In this document: in pieces, positions 1-9,239 of the stretch
Position numbering within the stretch: position 1 is the first letter of the stretch
How the letters are laid out: every line of letters begins with the position of its first letter
DNA from: Rusavskia elegans
Lineage: Eukaryota; Ascomycota; Lecanoromycetes; Teloschistales; Teloschistaceae
Direction: 5' to 3'
DNA: 64,000 nucleotides
Assembly (NCBI GenBank): GCA_011316305.1
Contig: SAUG01000014.1
Coordinates: 1 to 64,000, forward strand
Position numbers and translations under genes: made by a program
Notes under the pieces: generated by a model
The model's database searches: none
Told to the model about the DNA's origin: nothing
What the model saw: the letters and a program-made list of their open reading frames with translations, nothing else

Positions 1-13
1 GGGGGGGGGGGGG
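1..13. repeat. poly-G run at window start
   Basis: Thirteen consecutive G open the window. There is no telomere repeat next to it. It may be a genuine homopolymer or an artefact of a contig end; nothing in the sequence decides this. Confidence 0.6.
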
Positions 14-270
14 AAAGGAGGGCGTTACGAGGAAGGATATTACCAATCAAGACTGAGCATGCATTAAGGATCAAAGTAGTTATCGATTCATTGCGGAGAA
101 ATTGTGAAATCGTCTATTTTCTCTTCCGAGCCTCTTCTTGGAGACATTGTATATTGTTCTTTTTTGTACACAGATAGCATCGTATCATCGTGTTATCTAT
201 TATCTTCAGACGCCGAATGCGATGCAAATATGCACGCTGATTGCTCTCGTCGCCTTTATAGGGCTGTAGA

Positions 271-1229
271 TTATTTCTTCTTGTCCTTTCCCTTTTTCTT
301 TACTTCTCTTCCTCCTCCTCCTCCTCCTCCTCCTCCTCCTCCTCCTCCTCCACTGGGACCACCAACCCCACCCATGCCCATGCCCTCCATCATCTTTTGC
401 ATCCCCTCCATGCCGCCCATACCCCCCAGCGCATCCATCCCCGGCATCCCGCCTCCCTGTCCTCCCATCTGCGCCATCATATCCTTCAATATATTCTCGC
501 TCACCCCACCGCCACTTAACGCCGGACTATGCAGCGGTAATATACTGTTGATATGCCAACCCCTAGGCACAGCAGGCGGGGGAATCGGTTTGTTTGGATC
601 AGGCGGGGGCATACCGTGGATGCGGAGGCGGAGCGGGGAGTTGGCGGTTGTGGGGTGGGAGAGGAGGTAAGCTGAGATGTGGTGGTAGAGGTGGTGTTCT
701 ATCGCCATGACGTCTCTCAGTATGATTTATTTCTTCAGTCGTCTGAAGACGAAGCAATAAATGACCTACTGTTTTTTATATTCCGATTCGTCATCCGGCC
801 CCCTTCCTTCAACAACACCCTCACCCGTCCCGGATTCCCCCAGTCCCGCGGATGCATTTTGCCAGGCTCAAACACCGTCTGTAACCCCAACGCCGCCACC
901 GCATCCACGATCGTCCTAGCCAACGGGTTTTCCACCGCTTGTTCCTTGCCGACTCTGCGGCCTTGGGCTCGTGTTCGAGAGGCGTCGAAGTAGAGGGGGT
1001 AGATGCATTGGTAGTGTTTGTGGGCTTCTGTGTCTTGGGTAGTGGCCGGGGGGTTGTTGGGGGATTGAAATTGCGGTTGCAGGTATTCGGGGGGTTGTTG
1101 TTGGCGGGATGAGGAGGAGGGAGGGGGGATCTGGGATGGGCGGATGAGGGAGGGGGAGTATTCGGAAGGATCCTCGATTGAGGGATCGGAGTCGGATTCA
1201 GATACTTCTTCGACGCGAGGGTGGGACAT
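271..1229 (-). CDS. SRP19: Signal recognition particle SRP19/Sec65 subunit
   Basis: This is the SRP19 subunit, which binds the SRP RNA and lets SRP54 assemble for co-translational targeting to the ER. There are two exons, 1229-770 and 698-271, with a 71-nt GT-AG intron (769-699); joining them restores the family motif NIKNKHHLY across the junction. The protein has 295 residues: an acidic and Ser/Pro/Gln-rich N-terminus (1-72), the SRP19 core from about 74 (IYPLYFDASRTRAQGRRV, NPLAR, FEPGKMHPRDW), then PLRLRI and the conserved PRGWHINSILPLHSPALSGG. It ends in Met/Gly-rich sequence, about 14 consecutive Gly and a Lys-rich tail. The start is the first ATG in frame and gives the usual fungal N-terminus. 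Family identification is secure; the Gly run is coded by a microsatellite and probably varies in length between strains. Confidence 0.93.
310..351. repeat. CCT/CTC trinucleotide microsatellite inside SRP19
   Basis: About fourteen CCT units on the plus strand encode the Gly run near the SRP19 C-terminus on the minus strand. The repeat stays in frame, so length changes would alter only the number of glycines. Confidence 0.85.
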
Positions 1230-1891
1230 TTTTATATTCTGGAGGGTACGTGAGAGCAGGTGAGATTTGGTGGTTTAGTTCGAGGCCGGAGCGGGCTCTG
1301 TGGATGGAAGCTTTTCGCGGAGATCGACCACCCGAGAAAGAAAGCCGAAGCTCGATCGGGTCTAGAGCTTTTTGGGGAGTTTTTATGCTTCGTCATCAAG
1401 TTACTGACAGCCACGGAAACCAGCAGCAACCGAGTTGCTGATTCCATTCTTTTGTATTTCATTATGAGTAGTTCACAAGGAAAACCGGAGCATTTCAACA
1501 AAGATTACCTGATAATCTGGTACTAGAATCGCTGTTCGTAAGTGTGAACCAATGGTTGAGACGATTTTCACGCACAAAGCGACGAAGCATGCTTCAAACA
1601 GGCTGCATTATGGACACGGCAAAAGACCAGCTCTCAGTTGCTGCGGGGTCGAGCGCCATATCATTAGAGACGGCTAGGTAGACCTCGATATCGACACGCA
1701 GTTGCATTAGTATCAGTAAGGAGACAAGGAGTCATTTGATATACATTAAGGTATGTGTTTGACGATTCAGTGCCTTTTCGATCTCTTCCATTAAGATTAA
1801 GATCACCTGCTGAACGAGTCCACAGTCGTCACAAACATGAGAATGTTTCATTTCAAAGGACTGGGCAGCAAGCCCAGTTGGATAGCCTCCC
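1230..1891. other. Intergenic, upstream of SRP19
   Basis: This stretch lies between the SRP19 start and the 3' end of the RING gene, both on the minus strand. No convincing coding frame or RNA gene was seen. It should hold the SRP19 promoter and the RING gene terminator. Confidence 0.5.
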
Positions 1892-3373
1892 TCAATCTAG
1901 GTTTCCCGACCACTTCTGCAGATGTTCGACCTGAATGGCATATCTAACAGGAGGGTCCTCGGGCCCATACCAAACCTTGAAAGTGTCATTGGAGTACCAC
2001 ACCTTCAGGTCTTTCGATCTATACCGCATTGCCTTACCGAACGCGTGGAGCTTGTCCCGGTCTTCCTCGGATTTGCAGATTGAACGATCGCTGGTGTTCA
2101 TGTTCGTTTGGACGAGTGACCAGCGAGCGTCTTTGAGAGCTTGGATTACCTTTGTACCGTTACCACCATTGACCCCTTCCCCCAGGGAGATGCGATGGAA
2201 GAGGTAAGTTTCGATGAACTTGAGACACTCATCGCGCACGCACTTCTCCTTGAAGTTGCGCTGGATCCCCAGGAAGGCGTAGGCAGTGTCCCACACTCGA
2301 ATGCGTGTTGCGAGGTACATTAAAGAGTCCACACGGGCCGGTTGAGCGAACATTTCGTCTCTACAGCAGGGGCATATGTTATTGCCAGGCCTCAGGGTTT
2401 CCAAACCTGTGTCGGTATCACCGCTGCGGTAAGCGAGGCTGTAAGATAGGGGGTCTATATGCTCCTGTCCTCCGTCTGGATGTGAGGATATTGGAAATTG
2501 AAGAAGGAAATGAGTCCAGGATACTGTCTTGTCAATGTGAGCAGCCTTGTCAGGAAGCCACTCGGATTTGCTGCTCCGACAGCTACTTCGGAATTTTCTT
2601 GGCGCCACTTGTGTGCCAGATCGGTCAATGTCAGTCTCGACGCTTGCCTCTCTCATGACCTCATCCGCGCTGTCGCTACTGCTTTCGTCTTCGCTGTCCT
2701 CTTCGCGGCCGTCTTGGGTATCGGATTGTTCGTTGTCTGTCTCGGCGCTGGCTTCTCCCATAACCTCATCCGCGGGCTCGCTGCTGCTTTCGTCTTCGTT
2801 GTCTTCATCGCTATCGTCACCAGTGCCTTCTTCGATGTCGTCGAAGTTGTCATAGCCTTTTTCAGAACCGTCATCGGTGGAGGTAGGAGGTTGAACGTTG
2901 ACTGTTGTCCATCCCGATCCTCTTGATTCAGAGACCGGTCCCGTAACCAGAACGGTCTCATTCTCCGCGGTCCCCACCTCACTCAACTGACCGTCCTCGT
3001 CATCGTCGTCGTCGTCATCGTCGTCGTCATCATCGTCGTCATCGTCATCATCGTCGTCGTCGTCATCATCGTCGTCGTCGTCATCATCGTCGTCGTTCTT
3101 GACCTGTTCCTGGTCAAATGGTGTCAGCCAGGAAAACAGGCATGACCTGCCGAATAGATGGCCACACGAAGGTAAACGTACGAATTGGTGCCACGTCTGA
3201 TCGGCTTTTGGGTCACTGAGGCTACCTTGGCAGATAGCGCAAACCGCACCCTCAACGTCGACCGTATTTGTGTCGACGGATTCGAGATGGTTGAGGAAGT
3301 AGATAGCATCATATATGCTAGAATGGGTACCCGCATAGCCAAATGCACTCTCCAGGCGCACGCTTGTCGCCAT
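1892..3373 (-). CDS. RING-type zinc finger protein with long acidic insert
   Basis: This 493-residue protein has a RING-like finger, so it is probably an E3 ubiquitin ligase. The start was placed at the ATG at 3373 (MATSVRL); the open frame upstream begins at a TTG. First ligands are C45-A-I-C48, then C70-G-H72 and C78 (CGHLFGRSC, with Gly where a fifth ligand often sits). The last pair, CPCC, lies near residue 331. Between them are about 250 residues: a run of about 33 Asp from residue 94, then two acidic tandem units containing ESSS...ADEVM.EAS.ETD. If the finger folds, the insert is looped out between zinc ligands. The remaining C-terminus (about 335-493) has no domain I recognise. There is no intron in the model. 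Substrate and location are unknown. Confidence 0.75.
   Translation of the reverse strand: MATSVRLESAFGYAGTHSSIYDAIYFLNHLESVDTNTVDVEGAVCAICQGSLSDPKADQTWHQFVRLPSCGHLFGRSCLFSWLTPFDQEQVKNDDDDDDDDDDDDDDDDDDDDDDDDDDDDDDDDEDGQLSEVGTAENETVLVTGPVSESRGSGWTTVNVQPPTSTDDGSEKGYDNFDDIEEGTGDDSDEDNEDESSSEPADEVMGEASAETDNEQSDTQDGREEDSEDESSSDSADEVMREASVETDIDRSGTQVAPRKFRSSCRSSKSEWLPDKAAHIDKTVSWTHFLLQFPISSHPDGGQEHIDPLSYSLAYRSGDTDTGLETLRPGNNICPCCRDEMFAQPARVDSLMYLATRIRVWDTAYAFLGIQRNFKEKCVRDECLKFIETYLFHRISLGEGVNGGNGTKVIQALKDARWSLVQTNMNTSDRSICKSEEDRDKLHAFGKAMRYRSKDLKVWYSNDTFKVWYGPEDPPVRYAIQVEHLQKWSGNLD
2999..3096. repeat. GTC/ATC trinucleotide repeat encoding poly-Asp
   Basis: About 33 GTC or ATC triplets on the plus strand read as an uninterrupted Asp run in the RING protein on the minus strand. 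Mixed GAC/GAT codons mean that it is not a perfect microsatellite. Confidence 0.85.
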
Positions 3374-3789
3374 CTGCAGTAAGCCGTGTTGAAAAATGCT
3401 ATTGGAAATACGACCGGTCAGGTGGGAAGGGTGTGAGATTAATGAGACCAAGGTGACACACTCAAGGCACTACTTCTAGCCGCAGAGTCCGAAGACAAGG
3501 GCACGAGGACCGTTTGGTAACAAAGACATTGTGTGATCGAGATACGTAAAATCATAGGAGAAAACAAACAAAGAGATAATAGGGGAATGGGCAGCATCCA
3601 ACAAAGGAAATGAACAAAGCAGACAGTGACAGGAAGGCGTTGATAAACTGCAGTCTGCCTTGCTTCCATTGCAGAGGGATTAACAGGTCACTCAACGCAA
3701 GTGTAACAAGAGGATACTGGACAAAATCATCCACACCATTTCGGCAGATCAGCATCCACTCACAGCTTTGATTGTCTCCAGCTGTAGGC
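3374..3789. other. Intergenic between divergent genes
   Basis: This is the shared upstream region of the minus-strand RING gene and the plus-strand unknown gene. I see no coding frame that I would support. Confidence 0.4.
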
Positions 3790-4671
3790 ATGGCAGGGCT
3801 AGCTGAACTTCTTTTCCCGTGCTTCGGCATTCGTCGTCCTCCGCACAAAAAGGAAATGCCAAGAGGGAGTCCACCAGAAGAACGGCCACGGTTCAACAAA
3901 ATGCCATACCGCAATAGTATGGCTGGGTCGATGTACTATCTGGGGGTTTCTCTGGCGCTGCAAGATGCCCAGGTCGATAGCACTGATCTTAAGGTAGGAC
4001 CACCGATAAGCTCGACGAAGGTTTCTCATCCTCCGTCGCCTGTGGAAAAGATCATGGCCGGGAACAAGGACCGTGAAGATAGGGCCTTAACCCCTCAATG
4101 CCAGCAATCTCATCCTCTTGGGCTTTCACAGCAGCATATTAAGTTTCGGCCTGAGATGCCTACCCGAGCCTCACAGCTTGCCGTTATGGTACAGTCATCT
4201 CCAGTGGACAATTCTGTCTTTGCCGTCTCCTCACCTGGAGATGTATCCCCGTTCTCAGTGGATGCATCACCAACCATCTTCAGCGCTGACGACGGGTCTT
4301 TGGAAACAGCAAAAGCCAATCGTACTGGCAGACCAGCAGTGGGACAGACCATTCCGGTTGTTAGCAATATGAGACAGCTTACTCCACAGCAACCCAAACC
4401 TGGGAGACCTAGTCTCACGGTGAGAATCCCTCAGTCCACTGAGGGCTCTCCCGTTCAGGTGTACCCTTCAGCCAGTAGTGGCAGTGATTGTAGCCCTGAA
4501 TCGGCAACGATGACGTCTCTTGATACACCAGCTCACGCCAGCAGACTCTCAGCTCAAGCAAGCACGAAGGCTGGTAAGAAGCACAACAGTATGACCCTGG
4601 GTGATGAGCTTGCCTCGTTATCGTTCTCGAATTCAGGGGTCCAGTCGCCTTCGACCACGGCGAAGCTTTGA
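3790..4671 (+). CDS. Hypothetical protein, Ser/Thr/Pro-rich
   Basis: An open frame of 293 residues starts at the ATG at 3790; the frame is open from 3772, but that codon is TTG. The N-terminus reads MAGLAELLFPCFGIRRPP. The rest is low in complexity, rich in Ser, Thr, Pro and Gln, and looks disordered. I recognise no domain. The 3' end is uncertain: a strong donor GTAAGA at 4574 with acceptor CCAG at 4644 is phase-compatible and would change the last codons, and a second coding-looking frame continues to 4829. A fungus-specific protein of unknown role is the safest description. Confidence 0.5.
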   Translation: MAGLAELLFPCFGIRRPPHKKEMPRGSPPEERPRFNKMPYRNSMAGSMYYLGVSLALQDAQVDSTDLKVGPPISSTKVSHPPSPVEKIMAGNKDREDRALTPQCQQSHPLGLSQQHIKFRPEMPTRASQLAVMVQSSPVDNSVFAVSSPGDVSPFSVDASPTIFSADDGSLETAKANRTGRPAVGQTIPVVSNMRQLTPQQPKPGRPSLTVRIPQSTEGSPVQVYPSASSGSDCSPESATMTSLDTPAHASRLSAQASTKAGKKHNSMTLGDELASLSFSNSGVQSPSTTAKL

Positions 4672-4682
4672 TAGAGACCTGA

Positions 4683-4829
4683 TGGGGTGATTCAAGTGGC
4701 GAGTCGTCCGATTTGAGCTTATCCTCTGAATATGGTAAGCAGGGCAAAATGTACATTGCTGGTCTGGATGCAGATTCGCTTCGGAAGCTGTTGGAGTCCG
4801 GACTCAGTTGGTGTAATCCAGGTGAATAG
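4683..4829 (+). other. Coding-looking frame after the 3790 gene, possible last exon
   Basis: In another phase the plus strand reads an open stretch containing SSGESSDLSLSSEYGKQ and then GKMYIAGLDADSLRKLLESG, ending at TAG 4827-4829. Its composition fits a protein C-terminus. Splicing 4574-4644 enters this phase but meets TGA at 4680-4682 just before it. It is therefore either an extra exon reached through a splice that I cannot fix (for example 4644-4696, phase-compatible but with a weak donor) or the tail of a broken gene. Confidence 0.35.
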
Positions 4830-6247
4830 AGTAAATAGACCGAACAAATGAGGATCATCAAGCACCGTGACACGTCTTACATTCATTATGCTGACCACAC
4901 ATATGTGAGTATCCAGCGAGTCATTTTCCTGATAGAAAACATGTCATGAAAACATTGAGACTCCTCCGCCACCGAAAGAGCGGGCGGTATGAGATGAGCA
5001 AACCTACCGCATAAGTCTCCACATTTCTGCATTCGAAGAATGTAGCAATGACGCAGAATGACTCTACTGTAGGCTTCATGCTGTGTGTACTCCTGGCGCA
5101 TGTGCATATTGTGTCAAAAGACATGTCCATACAGATTGATTGTGTTCGGGCTCAACAAAGAACATGCAAGATCTAATGTTTGGTGTATTTGATCAGCTTT
5201 GCCTTTCGGCTTCCAACAAAGCAAGCCGTTTGGTTCTTTACAGCTGCGCAGGATATCATTGTGTTCCCGGGCGCTGGTGGCGAACCGTAACACCTGCAGC
5301 TGTCGTATTGGGGGTCGGATTTCGGGTCAGTAACCCTATGGGCATTGATTGGCCAAATGGGACTCTCTCAAGCTGAGAAATGTCTGGGCCGTCAACAAAA
5401 AGACTGCGGGTGCTGACCATTGAGTATCGTCGGCAGCTGTACTAGTCAGAATTTCGGAGAGGACTTTATTCTGAAACCCAATGGAATGCACTGTCTTCGG
5501 CAACCGCCATGCGAGCACAGACCGAGGTCTATTCACACTTCGGACGCAAGACGACTGTGGCGTCAGTTGTGTTTCGCTTCTGGGGCCGAAGGTGCACAGC
5601 CACGAGGGCGTTTTAGATGTCCTGCATAAGCCATTTTAGCTGGTTCTGTCAGCTAGGTGGTGCAGGGATTGCCATGTCGGCCCAGATAGGCCAGCTTCTG
5701 TCTGCTTTGGTGCTTCGGGTTCTTGGCCCAGCTAAATCGGTCGAGCGCCCGGGGAGACGCCGGCACTGGGCCGCCTGGGATGGTGAATAATTGGCCGCTG
5801 CTTAGGCGAGTTGTCATCGACGTTTGGCGTGCCATCTGCACAATGATAGGTCCGTGTCCAGCGGCCACTTCCGAGCGTTCAATACATCAACACTCCAAAT
5901 GGTTACGGAGTTTAATCGTGGGCGGCCTCTGAGATCAACACCCGGTCGTCTCCGGTCTAGCGAACTTGTCCGACACCCGCTAAACGTCAAGGGATTACAA
6001 CATCCACGCGATGATCGACGAAGCCCCAAGCAATTGCCCGATCATTGAGATCTCCTTCATGATACAAGACTAGCAACGACAGGCTGTAAGTGTCTGAAGC
6101 TTCAGCTCTCATGGCGTTCGTCCATCTTCCGTGAAGATATCAGTGTCCATATATGAACCACCATGACCGCTGTTTGTTGCTCTCCATCCAAGCCAACCTT
6201 TCTGAAAGTACCCAACAGTTCACCGGAGTAACACATCCTCGTTGGCC
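4830..6247. other. Intergenic, no supported gene
   Basis: About 1.4 kb holds only short open frames without domain similarity or coding character. No RNA gene was seen. Confidence 0.5.
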
Positions 6248-7316
6248 ATGTCTTCGTCTTCAAATCTTGTCTTCATCAACACTAATAATCCCCAAGACAT
6301 CAAGTCGAGTGCCCAACGACGAGCCGTCCGCTCGCAGGCCGCCAAGGACCACTCTCAGCCATCCAGCAGCAGAGACGATGCACCCAAACGACGAAGACAC
6401 CGAAAAATGTTGACTGTGGAACTCGAGCTTGCAGTCGACGACTCCGAGACTTCCAGAAGTGAATCCCCACCAGAAAATACCGAATTCACCACGGCCGGCA
6501 ACGAAACATCCTCCATGTTCGACGAACTCCCGCAGCGATCTCAGGGAGCTGGACCTGTTACGAATATCGACTACTCTCCAATATTGCCCATGGGGAGCAT
6601 ACCTGGCGGAGGTTGGACGTCCCCCTTCGTCCCGCATCCCGAGGGGAAGTCTGTCCCTGGCATACTGTCGCACTGTATGTTTGACCTTGTCCCCTTGTGT
6701 TCTGATGCTCTCTTGTTGGTTATTGCTGCTTGTCGAGACGATTCACGCGGCTGATGCGGTAGCAACCCGAGTAGATCTGTCCAAAATGGCAGTCGACATT
6801 CCGGAGCTGGACCACCCGGGAGCGAAAGGCTCCCTGCGGTCTCTATGGTTCCCAATGGTGATTTCAGAGCAGGCGACCCTCAACGTAGTAATCTTGACTG
6901 CAGCCTTCCACTACATCTCGATTAACGAACAGCAGTGCAAGCCCGAGGCTCTCTACAAGATGAAGCAAGACGCCATCACAGCCATCAACCAAGGACTGCA
7001 GGATCCCGCTCTTGCGACCAGCGATCAGCTCATCGGAGCGGTGGCCAAGATGGCCGCGTATGAGGCCGGTTTCGCGGGCGACGAAGCGCAATACCACATG
7101 CACATGAAAGGTCTGGTCAAGATGGTGGAGCTTCGCGGGGGGTTAGGGTCGCTTGGATTGAATGGACTATTGGCCCGCATGCTGCTCTGGATCGATCTCA
7201 ACGCGGCATTCCTACTCAAAACCCATCTGTACTTCCCACACACCAAGGCACTGCCAGGCCATACGGTTCCAGGACCGACAGAACCCAACACTGGCCGCTT
7301 TCTGGGTGCATCGTAA
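6248..7316 (+). CDS. Fungal-specific transcription-factor-like protein (DUF3468 type), short
   Basis: Two exons, 6248-6674 and 6763-7316, are joined through an 88-nt intron (GTATGT...GGTAG, phase 1), giving 326 residues. The N-terminus (LVFINTNNPQDIKSSAQRRAVRSQA, then a basic KRRRHRK patch) matches the start seen in fungal proteins that carry the fungal-specific transcription factor 2/DUF3468 region but no Zn2Cys6 cluster. The second exon has the helical part (FHYISINEQQ, ...HMKGLVKMVELRGG). Most relatives continue for one to two hundred residues more; here the frame stops after LYFPHTKALPGHT, so the C-terminus looks truncated or rewritten. The gene lies 1.3 kb from the first RIP island. A role in transcription is inferred from family only. 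Confidence 0.7.
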
Positions 7317-8658
7317 CGTTGGGACGAGAGGACTGGTGCGTGAGGGAGACGGCGCATCTAAGCGGGTTTGTTGGATTTTTGGTGTATGATGTATGATATG
7401 CAGTGTAGTTTTAGAGGGGCGTTTCCAAGCATTGGCCTGGTGCTAATTGCGCGAATTGATTGTCAATCTTGTCCAGATCTTAGATCTTTCTTGTCTCGGT
7501 GCCCTTCCGTTTCCCCTACTCCAGACATTGACCATCGGATGCCTCGATACAGGATTCATCGCGCGCAATCATCTGGTGTCACCTCGGGAAGGAGACGAAC
7601 CATTCCGACAACCTTGGAACATAGTCTTTGGTGGTCGTACAAAACCATGGGACGTGCGACAGAGGGATGGAAGTGATGCAGTAGTGCAACAGGCAAGCAC
7701 GAACGTGGCTGAGAAGCTTTTCCGGTAACTTTTGAGTTTCGATGCAAAGCGGTATGCAGGATGATTTCATATCTGTCATGTCTGTTTTTAAATTTTTAAA
7801 CTTCCGAGGCACACCCCCATTATTGGAAAGACGGTAATTACGTAATCTGGGCCGAGGCCGACACTAGCGAGGCTAATCACCAATCTCAGACCTGCACCGC
7901 CAAAATTAAGCGACATTAGATCTCACAGCATCTAGGGTCCAGCACTAACTCTATAAAGCTAGCCAGCGTCTTTGTCAGCCGCTAGTAGTCTTGGTATAAA
8001 TATTTTATCTGACTAGGCTTGGCTATAACGTTATTATATATGGAGTCTGCATACTGAGGCAAATCTGTACACCCCAAAAGGAGGTTCGCTGGGTATTGGC
8101 AGTTCGGAGAGCAGATGACAGTCGATACACACATTGTGCTTCATGGTCGATGATGCTGCTACCACTCGAAACAGTCCAATGGGATGCTGCTGTACTGCTC
8201 GATCGGATCCATGCCGGTGTCTGAATTCAACCATCGTGTTACGGCTTGTGTTATTCCCACGTGTGTTAAAGGCCTAAGAAAGAAGGGAGTTTCGATATAT
8301 ATGGTATTAATATGTGAAGCAAGGAAGAGTAGTTGAATTATAGCTTAAAACCTGGTCAATCTTTCATACGACGAGGCATGTTTCATCTCTTCCTACCCTT
8401 GGACTGAGATGTATATATCACTACTTCTATTATATATAAACCGGCACCTTACAAGCCCATCTAGAATGCTTGTTGTTCGTACCGGCGTCATGACTTTGCA
8501 GTAGGAAGACAGCTCTTCTCCATCCGTAGATCTATAATTATGTCTCGAGGAAGCTCCCAGTACCCACTGCGTCTTTATAATAAATGCTGCCCTAGCCCTA
8601 TACTTGGCGTTCCACATAGAAAACTCTGCAACCTCCCACATAGCTTAATACACCCACA
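7317..8658. other. Gene-free margin of the RIP island
   Basis: No gene is supported. Base composition becomes more AT-rich from about 7.78 kb toward the Copia 5' LTR, with short mixed stretches that still contain CA and TG. It ends with the 5-bp target duplication CCACA at 8654-8658. Confidence 0.5.
8654..8658. repeat. Target-site duplication CCACA, left of Copia
   Basis: CCACA here matches CCACA at 21149-21153 exactly. The pair flanks the two 243-bp LTRs, as expected for a Ty1/Copia insertion with 5-bp duplication. Confidence 0.88.
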
Positions 8659-8901
8659 TGAAGACCTGCGAACATGGCATTTATGGTCGATGCGGAGACG
8701 ACTCCGGGATACGCGATAGAAAACGGACCTCTGAGGTTACGTATACTTCCTATTATAGCTAGCGTTACCTATTTAGGTCTAGCGTTTACTTATTACGCGT
8801 ACTATTTAGCTATTTATAGATTTATTTTTTTTCTACTTTCTAGAATATATAATATATATTTATTTTTTATATAAATTTTTACTTCTATACTAGAATTTAT
8901 A
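8659..8901 (+). repeat. Copia 5' LTR
   Basis: The 243-bp LTR begins TGAAGACCTGCG and ends in a RIP-altered CTCACA (TTTATA). Its outer (left) part is nearly unmutated, while its inner (right) part is heavily C-to-T and G-to-A converted relative to the other LTR. A 66-codon open frame inside it is chance. Confidence 0.9.
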
Positions 8902-9239
8902 ATTATAAACCCGGTATCGTATATTAAAGTATTATTACTATTATTTAATCGCTAGTATTAAATACTATAGCGTATAAAACTTTATTACGAAAATCTACTA
9001 CGCTGCTGCTATTTTTTACCGCTAAAAGAATTTACTATATATTATATAAAGTTTAATATATTCTAGCAAGTAGTAAGAGTATTTATAATTAATTAATTAT
9101 TATATACGAGCTACCGAAAGCTCGTAGTTATAATATAGAAACAAATTTTATTATCTAAAAAGATTTTTTATCCGAGATATATATATTTTTTATACGCTAT
9201 AAAAATTTAAAATAATTATAATAACCGCTAAACGCGATA

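Noticed and set aside
104..670. 188-codon plus-strand frame with a poly-Pro run
   Set aside because: It is the complement of the SRP19 second exon; the Pro run mirrors the Gly microsatellite.
2498..2926. 142-codon plus-strand frame of hydrophobic character
   Set aside because: Antisense of the acidic insert of the RING gene; Asp/Glu codons read as Val/Phe/Leu on the other strand.
8674..8874. 66-codon frame with hydrophobic C-terminus
   Set aside because: It lies inside the Copia 5' LTR; the hydrophobic part comes from RIP-made AT-rich codons.
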